Below, in pieces: positions 12,224-24,566 of a stretch of 64,000 bases of DNA; position 1 is the first letter of the stretch; the number at the start of each line of letters is the position of its first letter. The position numbers and the translations under genes are program-made. Origin of the DNA: Apoderus coryli (taxonomy: Eukaryota > Arthropoda > Insecta > Coleoptera > Attelabidae); NCBI GenBank assembly GCA_911728435.2, contig OU452201.1, positions 8,866,001 through 8,930,000 of the forward strand, written 5' to 3'. The notes under the pieces are model-generated. The model did not search any database. It was given only the letters and a program-made list of their open reading frames with translations, and was not told the origin of the DNA.

Positions 12224-12972
12224 GTCTTGAGTAGTGATGCACGGTCCGAATATTACCATCAGAAGTTCCAGTTATATTACGTAATATTACCTCTACCATC
12301 CGGTAACGTTACATTGTTACTGTAATATTTCCGAAAAATTTCGTTAATTTTCGGGGTAATATTCCCGGTAATATTCGTTTCAATATTACGTTAAAGTTGG
12401 TACCTGACGGTCTTACTGCTTGTTTCAACATGCTGCAACACGTCTAGTGATAGCTGTTGCTTATTTCTTACGCCATCGCTATAATATGTGAAGCTCGTTT
12501 ACATACGAACTAATCGGAAATTCTTACACAATAACCGTGTCGAAATGAAAAATGTTGCATTAATGACCCCATCAACAGTTACAAATACTTTTAATGAAAC
12601 TGAATCTGATTTATCCGAGGATTTGTCTGCGGATGAGGGTTTAGCAAATAATGACTAAATATTTATTTTTACCGACTGAAAATTAATATTATCATATGTA
12701 CCTATTCTTTGGCCTATCTAAGAATTGTGTGAACTATATAGTTTCAGATTTCAGTTTATTTTGTGTTTTATTGACCTTTTAGAGCCATATAGGTAATTGA
12801 GGCAATTATTGTTTAATTTGTTAAAGCTTCTTTGCATATTGTAAAACCAGCTTTTTCTAAGTTGTTCAGCAATATTACCTAATATTACCTAAAATTACGT
12901 AATATTACATAATATTTCCAATGTTCTTACCAAAAAATAAATTACCGGTAATTTTGCATCACTAGTCTTGAG
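12224..12972. mobile_element. hAT-type non-autonomous element with 8-bp target duplication
   Basis: GTCTTGAG occurs at 12224-12231 and again, identical, at 12965-12972. The 733 bp between begin TAGTGATGCA and end TGCATCACTA, so the terminal 10 bp are perfect inverted repeats. An 8-bp duplication with short TIRs of this kind is the hAT signature. Subterminal regions (12250-12400 and 12865-12950) are packed with TAATATTAC/GTAATATT words, as expected of transposase-binding sites. A 37-codon frame near 12544-12657 ends ETESDLSEDLSADEGLANND and may be a scrap of the former transposase. There is no intact enzyme, so mobility would need one supplied in trans. Confidence 0.85.
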
Positions 12973-12979
12973 CGAGCTT

Positions 12980-15190
12980 GGGACTAGCGTAATTGTTTCA
13001 CAAATAACTAAGTGGTTTTCACAATTCCAGTAGTTCTATAAACAATATAATCAAAATGCATAATATGGCGCATACTTTAATTAAACCTCGAGATTTAACG
13101 CTCGAATAGATATTGAAATCATCTACATTACGAATCAGGTTCTTAATAAGTAACAGATATAGAGGAGCCCAAAATATGTCATATCACTGCACTTATTAAA
13201 TATTTTCTTTCATTATAATAATTAATCTAAAGCATTTGCAGTTCTTCTACAGTAAATGAAAACATATATTTAACTACTAAATGTTATTATTTTTAAAAGG
13301 TCCTGTTCTGGTCCTTGTATATCATACAATATAATAGATATATTGTATGTACAAGGAAGACAAATTGTTGCATATAAAAAAGTGTCACAAACAGACGTTT
13401 GTAATTATTAAACTCGGAGATACTGAGTTTCTATGCTAATTTAACGGCATTTGGCTTCCCTTACCATCTTTGAATATGGCCGACTTTAAATGTGACTTTT
13501 CGTTCTCCCCTATCTTTAGATATGCAATGTCTGTTCTTATTAAACAAAACATTAGCGTCACATAAGAATTTTGCGAAAGCTGATCGTTGCATTATGGTAT
13601 TTAAAACCGACAATCTAACGATCGTAGGGATTTTATACCCTCTCATATGAATTATTGATTCAAAGAGTACATAGGTGAGATATTGGAATCAATCGTCTCA
13701 TGCAATCGATTTTTTCGCGCATTTTGTAATATGCTGAGGAGTTTATAAGATCAAAATGCATAGGTCCCCAGCGACTGGTGAGTAAATTTTATAAATGCTT
13801 TTAATTCCTTGTCAATAGGTCATTAAAATACCATCAGCCGTCGGAAAGGATTTCTTAAGCCAAAAATTGAAGCAATTTAGAACGAGGCGAATTTTTTGAA
13901 TTTTATTTTTAAGTACCTAATAAAAGTCGTAAGCAAAAGAGCACCAAAAATATATAGCAATTCCTTTTAGATTATTATTTCATTCGCATATTTGTATGTG
14001 TAAGTGAATTGCACAATTTTATGGACCTACAATTTTTTTAAATGTTTAACAATTTTCGAAACACTATCAATAAATCGTTTGTAGTACATGCAGTATTTCC
14101 ATAACAGCGTTATAGTTCTAACAGATAAAGGAACAAAATACGACGTACACTATGAAGTAAGGCTTTAAATTGACAAAAGTTTAAATTTTCAAATGAAATG
14201 AATTGATATAAACTTTCCTTCATCTTAATTTTAATTTGTTACATATCATTAAATTCTGTTCCAATCATACGTTTAACATCCAACTACGTTTTGAAAAATT
14301 TATCTTTTTCGAGCGACAATAGGTAGATTACGATTTACAACTGGTTATGGGCCATCGGAAAGCACAAATTCATAAACCACAACAGAGTATAAAAATTGGA
14401 AAACTTTGCAACCCAACAAAAATAGTATTATCGCAATATATATTATTTTTAGTTGTATATCTTTACAAGCATGTTGATTTTGTGGTGATACAATCGCAAT
14501 GCAAACCAATATCGAATAGATTGAACACCACCATCCAGAGCGTGCATTACATATAATGGATATTTAGCAAAATAAAACAACAGAGCTTTTCTATTGTTTC
14601 CAGCCCATTTTTATAGCTCTGATTGGGATGACACGATGCATATCATATGCGTCTAGTTTGTGATTTTCAGATGTCGGCTGTCATGCTAATTTAAACCAGG
14701 CACCTGCTGCTGTATGTGAACTAGTAATGTTTTATTTAAAAAATGAGTAGGAAAACTTCTCAATGTTATGGAGGGACGCCACTGGTTGCACGGTCCAAAG
14801 TGTATAACTAAGAAATTAGCGTATACGGTGTCTAGCTTTCACCACCACGTTTCTACGTTGCAAATTTCGTGTAATTGCAATCAAAGTAACGACTGAATGC
14901 AAGCGTTTCTTGTTCTTGTATTGCATACAGATAATTTGTAAATAACAAATGTCAATGCACATAAATAAGACTATACTGTCTAGGAGTACAATGTTATTAA
15001 TAACTGGATATAACTGAAGCTAACAAGAAACAATTAAAACATGGGGTAGGTATCTAATTTTCTGAATAAACATTAGGCGCTATGATATGCCAACTTTACA
15101 ATTATTAAGGTCCTGTGAAATAGTTAAACAATACAGAAAAATGTGAAAAAAATATCAACTGATGTCCAAAAGTTCACTAAAATGTATTTG
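12980..15190. other. Gene-free stretch with one imperfect hairpin
   Basis: No supported gene. At about 13313-13352 an imperfect palindrome pairs CCTTGTATATCATACAATAT with ATATTGTATGTACAAGG. Short open frames (for example 13461-13646 and 14347-14556) carry no recognisable motif. Confidence 0.4.
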
Positions 15191-15192
15191 AT

Positions 15193-15234
15193 GGGTTGAT
15201 GTTTCACGAAATCAAGCTTTTTCATCAGCCTGTA
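15193..15234 (-). ncRNA. Weak hammerhead-like motif
   Basis: The minus strand holds CTGATGA, a hairpin of GAAA/TTTC around AGCTTGA (the GAAA overlaps the end of CTGATGA), then GTGAAACATCAACCC. The CTGATGA...GAAAC spacing resembles the motif at 43161-43202, but I cannot find the GUH cleavage triplet or a good stem I. It may be a decayed copy of the same repeat family. Confidence 0.22.
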
Positions 15235-15819
15235 GAGCCAAATGTTCAATAAGTAAGTAGCAATAATCTACGTTGGAGAGAAGAATAGGTAAATCTTTTT
15301 TTTTTTTTTAGCCACGAATTAACTAAAAAAATAATTAACGTAGTATGAGTCTTTGTATATATGACACCCTCAGGTTACTATTTTTGTTATTTTTTTTATT
15401 TTGTCTATGCTAAAACCACATTACATTATCTACATAGTTTCCCCCAGTTGCTTGTCTCATTCTAAACTTTTGTGTCGGACGAGCGAGATAGAAATTTGCC
15501 AGTGGTTAAATGTAGGAAGTTCTACTCATTTCCTCCCTACCGCAGAAACTAGTTTTCTATATCTTTGTAGGTATTTGAGTTAGGAGATTTCTATACAGGG
15601 ATTTTTCGTTTTTTTTTCGATTCAGATAGTCGAATACGTAATCGTAATAAAATTTTCACATGGACGTTAATAGTTTCCTAGTAGAACCCTTGAATCAAAA
15701 TTTTCCTCTCATCCCAGACAAACGAAATAAGAATCTCGTAACAGCTTGACATTAGACTTGTTGACTTTTTCAGGCTTAGTACTTCAATAACACACATGTA
15801 CCATACTCCTAGACAGAAG

Positions 15820-15845
15820 CAAAGATTAATGTACATTAATCTTTG
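15820..15845. repeat. Perfect 26-bp palindrome
   Basis: CAAAGATTAATG followed directly by its reverse complement, with TA at the centre. It is isolated, with no gene nearby. Confidence 0.75.
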
Positions 15846-16046
15846 ATGGAAGTAACACGACTCTTACACGCATCCTAGATGAGTAAAAACGTTGGCGTAG
15901 AGTAATATTGAAAAACTGGTTTTACCACTTCCACTCCAAAAGACCTTTTCATTCTCAATAATATGTGTTTCGGTAACACAGTTAGCATCCTAAGGAGGGA
16001 ACTAACTAAAGTTTAAACAAGATGTTTGGATTATGTTAACTTAAAG

Positions 16047-16290
16047 TCTTGTTACATTATGTACTTCTTGTCCGGCCTTCGTTAGTGAACTTTGTTTTAC
16101 CGGGCAAATTGCCCGCTCACACTAGATTTCGCCACAAACATTTCGTTATCTTTCGGTATCTCCTGCTAGTACAAGCTATTCGTAAATGTTGGGAATTTGA
16201 ATCACCTTGCCTGCCGATCACCACTAAAGAGTAGTGGATCAACTGGTGACAGCATGGTAGTGTGAAGCAAATTTCTTGTTACATTATGTA
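16047..16290. repeat. 17-bp direct repeats around a 210-bp segment
   Basis: TCTTGTTACATTATGTA occurs at 16047-16063 and again, identical, at 16274-16290. The enclosed 210 bp is less AT-rich than its surroundings and contains, on the minus strand, a GATTCAAATTCC word reminiscent of a pol III B box. A short retroposed insertion (SINE) with a target duplication would explain this, but no tail or A box is convincing. Confidence 0.4.
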
Positions 16291-16299
16291 ACCCGCACT

Positions 16300-17150
16300 T
16301 CTTAAAGTTGGTCAATGTATACGAAGATGCTCGTTTAAAAGAGAAATGAAGAAGTATCCGATACAATCATTTTTAAAAGTCTGTGCATGATCATGCTGGC
16401 ATGGTATGAGTATTCAGTTCATCATTATAAAACTGAGTCGAAGCAGTAATCCATGCGATTGCAAAAAGGCAGAACTCCAGGAGTTTAAGGTCACACAGTC
16501 GATTCGTTCGCTTTTTGAAATTTTCAATACTTCTTTGAGAGTGGTCCTCGTTCTGATCTAACGTAACAGCATCTTATTAGTTTTTTAAAATATAATATAG
16601 TCCGTTTGTACTCCTAAACATAACGTTAATCAAAATGCCGGTGTGTTCAAAATGGAAAGCCTGTATAGCCAAACGAGTACAATATATAATATCTCGTCGT
16701 TCCAACAAAAGGCTCAAAATTGCCTTTCGATTTACTTCACAGAGTTTATTCTACTGCAACAAAGATAAACATGAAATTTTTTTATATTTTTTGCTGCTAA
16801 ACTAGATGGATAATAAAATACAGGTACCTAATACAGCTAGTGGATAATACCTATGGAATTAAAGTTCAGATTATATCCCAAATAAAAGTTCATTATTCAA
16901 CGAGCGGTAATGTAGGTAATATTCATACGCAGATGAAGTATGAAGTTTGTAAATTAATCAAGTGAGTTATTACCATTACAGCAAGTAGAATACCTACTAA
17001 TTGAAAAATTAATAATTTTTTTATTTGACAAATACTGTCAAATTTTGGTATGTTATTTTGACATTAATAATATAATGTAATCATCACTTACGTGAGTATT
17101 TAAAATATAACTCACGCTGTTAATTTATGGCCAGCAATAATTAACAATAA
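16300..17150. other. Non-coding stretch, nothing recognised
   Basis: AT-rich, with no motif I can name. Confidence 0.35.
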
Positions 17151-17157
17151 ATACAGT

Positions 17158-17850
17158 TGGAAAGGGGAATGGTCTCAAAATAAATATACAAAAGACAAAG
17201 TACATGATAGTAAGCAGAAACCCTCCTCAAAATGCTGTGTTAAACTTGGAAGACCAACCTAAATGAACAATGGAATCCCGAACAGGAAATTTGCTGTCGC
17301 ATACAACAAGCGAGGCAAGCTTTCACAAGCCTAAGACCCTTTCTTTGCAACCTGACATTGTCCCTCAAATTAAGATGCAGAATGGTGCAGTGTTACGTCT
17401 GGTCCATCCTGTTATATGGAATGGAAACATGGACTCTGAAGATCCGGTCGATAAACAAGCTTGAGGCTTTTGAAATGTGGTGTCTAAGAAGGATGCTACG
17501 TATATCGTGGGTAGACCGAGTTCGAAATGAAGACGTTCTTAGAAGGGCGGGATGCGAAAGAGAACTTTTCAACATAATCAAGAAGCGGAAAATTGGATAC
17601 CTGGGCCACATACTACGAGGAGAGAAGTACAAAATACCACAGATAATTCTCCAAGGAAAAATTGAAGGGAAGAGAGGAGTAGGACGTAAACAGATGTCCT
17701 GGTTGAGAAACATCAAGAACTGGACAGGCATTAGCAATACCCTTGTTATGATGAGATAGTCGCCAACGCACTAGAAGTGTACGGCATTTTTAAGAAGAAT
17801 AATTAACAGTGCTCAAAGAAGGGACCTGTTTCGACTCTAGGTATACAGGG
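17158..17850 (+). pseudogene. RTE-like non-LTR retrotransposon, 3' coding end
   Basis: This covers the last part of an endonuclease/reverse-transcriptase polyprotein. From 17158 the frame reads GLKINIQKTKYMIVSRNPP (the region after the RT active site), ending at a stop near 17265. After a frameshift, from 17286, it resumes EICCRIQQARQAFTSLRPF and runs open to a TAG at 17757, through MVQCYVWSILLYGMETWTL, WCLRRMLRISWVDRVRNEDV, YLGHILRGEKY and a GKIEGKRGVGRK-rich end. These are the hallmarks of RTE-type and related elements common in insects. It is 5'-truncated and broken. A related 3' end lies inverted at 22363-22445. The frame on the opposite strand is a shadow. Confidence 0.8.
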
Positions 17851-17852
17851 CG

Positions 17853-17960
17853 TTTTAAAAAGCGCGGCAATATTTACGCGGGTGATTTCTCAGGTGATTT
17901 TATGAAAAAAGTTCTTATAAACATATGTCCAGAAATGCACTGTTTCCAAGATACAAGGTG
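17853..17960 (+). repeat. Dispersed repeat next to the RTE 3' end
   Basis: Directly after the retroelement tail comes TACAGGGCGTTTTAAAAAG, then GCGGCAATATTTACGCGGG, then CTTATAAACATATGTCCAG and GTTTCCAAGATACAAGGTG. The first part recurs inverted next to the second RTE-like tail at 22363-22410, so the two pieces have travelled together or form one element. Confidence 0.55.
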
Positions 17961-17964
17961 TTAA

Positions 17965-20595
17965 ATTAAGTCCAGTGGCGTTTACAACTTATTTATCTGT
18001 TTTATTTTTTTCATATGTTGTTTCGTTTACAAGATAAACATTTAAAACCTTTTATTTATTTATTTTTATCTTGCTTCGAAATGTTATTGTTAGTTTTAGT
18101 TGAATTATTAGCAAATATTCTTGGTATGTTGAAAATTGTTTTAAATTTTTATCTCGTAAATGAATCAACATAATATAAAATAAATTCAAGATATACAAAA
18201 GTTGTAGTTTTAGCTGCTTGAATGTTGAAGCAGAATAGTAGCGGTATATTTACTATGATTCTATTTATGCATTACAACTACATCGTAACATTATGAATAA
18301 ATTATGTCATAAAAGAAAACTTATTCACCAACTGATCAACTGAAACATTGCATTCAACATCAGTGCAATAATGTTACATATTTCAGAATGTGAAAAAGTC
18401 GTAAGGTGCCAACAGTTTTATGATTGCGGTATCTCAATTTTTACCGCTCATAGTTTATGATATTATTATAAAATTTGGATCATTGCCATACAATTTTTAT
18501 AACTGAAAAATGCTAAAATAGGCGAACGATACAGTGCCCTGCAAAGGATATACTCCACCAAATTTTATCTGTCAAGTTTATTGAGTAATAAACAAAGATA
18601 ATTTAATAAAAATGTTTCTTGTTCGATAAATGATTATTAGATATGTACATTTGGTTGGGACAAAGTGAAGAAGCATGGGCGCAGGTTGGGGTCACCCATT
18701 TGAACCACTAAAGCAACAAAGTTCAAAAACATCAAGAATCTATTATTCCAAATTTCACAATATGATCCTTAACTAGCAAAAAAAGATTTACGTAATCAAA
18801 TTGAGTAGGTACATTTGGTTAATTTTAGGGAGCAACTAGATTCGATATATTGTATACGGGTTACTTCTTTAACTCTACCATATTCAAAAGTTAAACGAGA
18901 TTGCAACGAAAAACTGGTACGTTGTGTCGAGGATAACAAATGGCATTCGATTTTGTGATGTATTTGAATTATGTCATGATAAAACCGATAAATCCAGGGA
19001 TATTTCGTGGTTAATAACTTTTACGGCCGAATTCGTTAAAACACGTGAAGGGCGTCTAAACATGTTAAGTGATTTACAATAATACCAGATGAAGCGATAT
19101 ATGTTTCTGCAAAGTCTCGTTTAGTTGCAGTATTTAGGTTTAGGCTACTGCTCCTAAATTTAATAAATTTTGGAAATCAGACAAGAAAGATTTACTGGCT
19201 ATATTACTCAAGGTATTTGGTACCAGTTCCACGTAAAGATTAAAAATGTGCTTTAAGAATATTTATTTGGTTTTGGAACATTTCTTTCAAATAATTCCAA
19301 AAAAAAATAAAAACGTGTATTACGTTTCTTATAATTTTTTCATTTCAATGTTGAATTTTACAACAGATATTTTAATTATTCAGAAATTTTTTAGATGCGT
19401 GATTGAATCATTATATTTAGTAGTCCAAAAATCCATTGACATTCTATTTTTCTACATATTTAACCAATAAAGCATAATTAAACTTCACGCGGCCTTCTAA
19501 ATGTGTGGGGGAGTTTTTGAATTGTTTAGGCCTACATTATAACAAATAATTAGTTTCACTTTTGTGTAGTCTGTGATTTTGCTCACCGCTACACATGAAG
19601 TTGTATCCCTTACACGAAAAGTATCGCTTGAGAAATATCGATACAACATATCGAGTAATATACTATAAAATAACGTATGGAATCCAAGTTATAATGTTGA
19701 AAAGAAGTTGGACAATGAAGATATCCATCTATATTTTCGTTTCTTTTGGATGCTCCTATATGTAAGTATACGATAACTTAGACCTATATGGTCGCTGGAG
19801 TAGTAAAATGAAATTAACTTTTTGAAAGTATAAATTTTTATACACTCACCACAAGTTCCAATGTTACTCCTATAACAACATAATTATATATAAAGAAAAA
19901 TTGTTTTAGCGTTATATAAGCATAGTTTTAGTTTTATATTTTTATACTGCGAAACGCTTTTAAACCAATTATAAAACTCCGTGCGCCGCCGCCGCGCCGT
20001 GAAGATATTCTCTTACAAAGGAATGTGATAATGATGATTTTATTATTGTAAAGGCCCTCCCTGTGGAGTGACTGTAGGAAAATAGCATCAACGGTTTTTC
20101 AGGTATACAATGCGAAACATTGTGTGAAGCGATAATCGCCAGAAATCTGTTTTAAGGACTTTCCCCAGTTATATAGGCCTAATAAAAGTAAAATATACAC
20201 CATTCCATGTGTATCCAGTTGAAGTTGGATGTTTTTCGTTATGTGTTTTCGCAATTTGTACAAGTTATCCTAACAAAATCGTTGCACAAATAATATAGAA
20301 AATTTCTATTATTACAGTGTATTTAGAATTCAATTCAGCAAATTTATTAATTACAGATTTAACTTTTTTAAGTGGTAATATTTTCTCTACTTTTACTTGT
20401 TTATGAAGTTTAGATATCAATCAATATCAAAAGAACCCAAAACTTTCCCGACCAGATATAATATAACCAAAAAGATTTGACCTGCGTAACGAAACAGAAT
20501 TTTAATAATTATCATTATTATAATTGTAGTATTTTCATCACTTCCAATAAACCAACATAACAAACTAACCACTTTATTCAAAAATTAGAAAAAAA
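17965..20595. other. Gene-free AT-rich stretch
   Basis: No supported gene. A short GC-rich run of GCC/GCG triplets sits at about 19982-20000. The open frame at 19246-19470 is low-complexity (rich in F, I and N). Confidence 0.4.
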
Positions 20596-20600
20596 AATAT

Positions 20601-20672
20601 TGCCAGAGCTGGGATTCGAACCCAGAATCATCCGCATGCGAAGCGCGCGCTCTATCAATGACGTCAAAAACC
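20601..20672 (-). pseudogene. Decayed tRNA-Ala-like sequence
   Basis: On the minus strand a perfect T arm (CTGGG, TTCGAAT, CCCAG) contains the B box GGTTCGAATCC. An anticodon loop TTCGCAT (anticodon CGC, Ala) has only three of five stem pairs, and the D arm keeps GATAGAGC but not its partner. The 3' acceptor strand CTCTGGC has no matching 5' strand. An oligo-T run follows on the same strand. It is therefore a tRNA pseudogene or the head of a tRNA-derived SINE, not a working tRNA. Confidence 0.6.
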
Positions 20673-21038
20673 CTTTATCAAATACTTACTAGTTAATGGA
20701 ACCTTAAAGGCAACATTGATGGACATTGTATTTTTGGAACCTTATCTAATTGTTGGCCAATGACATCGAAAATTTCATTCATCTGCCCAATTTCATGTTT
20801 CAACACTGAAATACAGGTCTTTGATTGATAATTTCTACCAATCAGAATTGTATTGGGCGATAATTTTGCACTAGTGACATTTATTTAACCGTATACGAGG
20901 TGTGACCATATATATTCAGGAAATTTTCTGATAAATCTTCACTTATGCAAGTTAAACTGAAAACTGCATATTCAACTTAACACGCATTCGTGCGTATTTC
21001 CCGAAAATTGTCGGTAATTTTCATTGCACTTGTTATAT

Positions 21039-22363
21039 TAGGGGAGACCGGGGACAATTGAATCATTTTTTACTAATAATTGTTTTCTGGCTAGAAACTG
21101 TATGGAAATGATTCTAAATTTATGTTCACATATAGCTGGGAGTTTGATATACTTAACCTAGCAGGTAAATTAGACTGTAGATAAGCAGGAAAGAGATATA
21201 CAAAAGAAATAATAGATGGTGCATAATGTTACAAACGACCCCGGTCAAGGGTCAATTGAAACAATGGTAATGGGGCCAATATAATGTTTATTTTCAGTTA
21301 TTAGGCAACAAAAAATATTCAAAACCAAGTAGGAACTATAACAAAATTGCCTCATAACTTCATAACAACAACAAAAATTTACACAATATTCTGCTTATGA
21401 GGTATTCTGGTGTACCAGTTTAGACTTTCTTTTTTTCTTTCCTTTTGCTGCCACCTTTCGTGGTGGACCTTTTCCAAAAGACCTAACAGCTTCTGGTGAA
21501 AAAGTCTCATTTTGGGTGGTTGATTTGTCTAAAGTATTTTCGGAAATTTCAAAATTTTCTTGTTCCCGAGAAGTTGATGGAGTAGGGTTTTGAAATTCAT
21601 TGGTTTCTGGACTGTTGTTACGCCAGTTTCATCAACATTGCGTTGCTCTGGATAAACTGGTTGCCTGTAGTGCTCGTATTGATAAGTCACAGTGTCTTGA
21701 TATGAAACGAGAAAACCAGTCTTCTCCCGCCATACCATTTTCAATCCACGTCTATCTTTCTGTACCTCAACAAAGACACATGAGATATACGAAATTGGTC
21801 AGCAGCTAGACGTAGACATAGCCCATTTTGAAGCTCTACGTATGCCGATTCATATAAAGATATATCTCGACTTGATCTATCAGTTTTTAGGACTCTTTTA
21901 CGGGGTATCTGAAATTAAATAAACTAAGTAATTTATTTTACAAAAAGGTGGGGTCAATTGAAGCGTTACAAACGTCCCCGTTACAACTGACCCCAAGAGA
22001 CATTTTTAAATAAATGATATCATATTTACTACAAGCGAAATTAATTTGAAATACGAACCAACGTAGAATAAAGCTAAGTTAATGGCCTAAGTAATATAAA
22101 GTTGACAACGAACTAAACACATACACAGACTCAATTACACATATGTAAGGAATATCGTAAATACTTACTTTGGACACGTGAAAACACAAAATCTCGCACT
22201 AAGTTCATATGCTTGCTTTAACGGCCCGCGGAGTACTGCCGGAAGAAGCTCGCCGATATTTCTGTATGTTATGAGCACAGTTTGGTTATACAATCTTTAC
22301 CAGAAAGAAGTTTTGATCACTGTTTCAATTGACGCGTGTTACAATTGACCCCAGTCTCCCCTA
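21039..22363 (-). mobile_element. Deleted pogo/Tigger-type DNA transposon
   Basis: Terminal inverted repeats are GGGGAGACCGGGGACAATTG at the left (from 21041) and, in reverse, the close match GGGGAGACTGGGGTCAATTG at the right (to 22361). TA flanks both ends. On the minus strand two transposase pieces are readable: RKRVLKTDRSSRDISLY and YVELQNGLCLRLAADQF (about 21890-21800, an N-terminal DNA-binding segment), and NVDETGVTTVQKP (about 21650-21610), the NVDETG block that carries the first catalytic aspartate in pogo-like enzymes. The rest is deleted and shifted. At 1.3 kb it is a non-autonomous derivative. It was inserted beside the inverted RTE-like tail at 22363. Confidence 0.8.
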
Positions 22364-22445
22364 CACAAATATTGCCGCTTCTTCTCTTCTGAAACACCCT
22401 GTATAGAGTTGAAACAGGTCCGTTTTTGAGCACTGTTAATTATTG
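22363..22445 (-). repeat. Second RTE-like 3' tail, inverted
   Basis: The minus strand reads AATTAACAGTGCTCAAAAAC, GGACCTGTTTCAACTC, TATACAGGGTGTTTC and GCGGCAATATTTG. This corresponds base for base, with scattered changes, to 17805-17900. It is a non-coding remnant in the opposite orientation. Confidence 0.65.
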
Positions 22446-22449
22446 GTGG

Positions 22450-24560
22450 CGTATCAATATATTAAAATTGAGTGGATCGAGACTGTATGATTTCTACTAA
22501 TTAAATTTAATTGAATTATTAAAAACCAACAAGATTTGAAAACTATTTACTTTCCTCTAATCAACTCAAATATACTTAAAATACTTAGTTACTTTGTACT
22601 CTAGGCATTTGGATTTTTAGTTTCACCTAAAATTACTTAATATTCGAAGTACTTATTATTACATGTAAAAATAATTTGGAGGGCTGGGTACTTGTTCCGG
22701 TAACTGGGAGTATTTTTCCTTAGTACTTGAAAGTTCTGCTCAATTATTTAAAATACCACAGTGAGGAATTTATCGCATAAAATATACCACCATTTAATTT
22801 GTAATTATTTGTGATAAACAGATTTCAACTCTTCACTCATAAATGAGTTTCATTGTGCAAACTTTCCAAAAACTACCAATACTGATTGTTAAAACTCCGC
22901 AAAACAAAGTTTGCTTGGATGAGTTTTTGTGTGAAACAACAACAAAAGCTAGTAAAAAAAAAAAAGAGCAACCAGCACCCATCCAAAACGTGATGTACTG
23001 TGAATTCCACCAATTTCAAAACTTTCCTTTACATGTTTTAAAAACGTTTTAGCGAAAACAGAGAGCGTACACTTTGTGATTTTTGAGTTTATCTACTTGC
23101 ACAAAGGGTTTCTTAAAATTTCCAGTGATGGAAAACAATTTTAGCAACAACAATGCACAGCGAGCTTAGTCGGCGTTGCAGGCAGCTGAAACAGCTCACA
23201 TCAGAGTTCAGAGTGTCGATTGAAATCCAGTGATGAGTCGAAAGGAACCACTGGTCATTGCCAGATATCTCTTTGCAACATTCTCCAATTGTCTCATCTC
23301 GCATCTTGATTTAAAGACAGCGTTACCTGTTTGATCTTTCCTTTCAGGGATACAGGAGGGATGCTTGACGGGCAATACTCCATGATAGTGCAGTTGGCCA
23401 ATATTTTGTCTAGCCGTCTGTTTTTTGATGCGTTCTGTCTTCCTGACCTTTGGGCATTTGATGTCTCGAAATAAGCTTCTGGAATAAATTCTGCGAATAT
23501 GTTCACTAAACCTTCTATGACAGAACTATTTCAAATAGTTTGAATGGTTGTCTAAAATACACTGAGAAGACATGTTTTCCGTTATAGGGTGCGGGAGGTA
23601 AACAGTTAAATTTTTGTACGGAGAGCTGTTTGTGCCTTAAAAAACTCTCGAAGGGTGAACGGTTAGAAATGTTTTATGGCCACATATTATCGGAATAATA
23701 GGTAGTTGTTTTGTAGAATAATAAATAATGTGCAATTGGACCAACTGATCGTCCGTCGCCCTGACAAAGAAAAATAAACAAAATTAACAAATACGTTGTA
23801 AATTCCAATTCGAATCTAAACTTTGGACAATGCAAACGCGTGTTGTTTGGTTTGGATGGGCCAATTTAAACAGCAATACCTTTTTTGTTGTTTTGGTTTT
23901 TCTGTCCCTGGCCTAAATAAACGTACAGGTCAGTGAGAGTTTAAATAAAGAGCTAAAGAGAGTGGAAAAATTGTGTTTCTGTTTTATATAAATGCCTAAA
24001 CTTTAACCTTTGGTTTTTTTGTAGAAAACAATGGTAGGGAAACAAGGATATTTTCGGCATGTACAGGTTCATCATCCACATATAATAAAATATTTATAAT
24101 TTCATTTGAGTAATTTCATTTTTTGAAAGAGAACTAGTTACATCAAATATAGCCAGAGGCCCAATCTGAAACTGACACAATTGGATTTAAGAAAAAAACA
24201 GAGAACCGCTTTTCCAATGACAGATATCTTTGAAATTGGACACATCCACTGTGAATCGGTTGTACAATGAGGCATTTGGCACAGTAATGTCGTAATAAAA
24301 GACTGCATGAAGATGTACGATCGGAGTGAAGACACGCTAATGGTAAGAATCTCTAACAATCAGCGGATCAGCGCCCATCGAGGTGGTTCCAAATCTCTAT
24401 ACCGAAGAGCTTTTATTTAAGAGTTCAAATCAGAATGTTGGTAGAAAACAATACATTGTTTAAAGGTACGTAAACGATGAAGCAAGCCTTACTTATTTAC
24501 AGGAGCAAATTGGTCAATGCAAAGATTGTTGTATATATACCTAATACTGGATGGGCGTAA
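22450..24560. other. Gene-free stretch
   Basis: Neighbouring minus-strand frames at 23113-23304 and 23294-23506 are a little less AT-biased than the surroundings, but show no motif I recognise and no splice structure I could justify. Confidence 0.35.
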
Positions 24561-24566
24561 TTTTTT

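Noticed and set aside
12265..12950. TAATATTAC, identical to the nonanucleotide at rolling-circle virus origins
   Set aside because: It occurs many times with variants inside a hAT element bounded by an 8-bp duplication; there is no Rep gene and no conserved stem-loop, so the words are better read as subterminal transposase sites.
17393..17737. 114-codon minus-strand frame
   Set aside because: Shadow of the RTE-like coding sequence on the opposite strand.
20601..20672. Functional tRNA-Ala gene
   Set aside because: The T arm is perfect, but the 5' acceptor strand does not pair and the D and anticodon stems are broken.
23113..23506. Two neighbouring minus-strand frames that might be exons
   Set aside because: No recognisable domain, and I could not find a convincing donor/acceptor pair that joins them.
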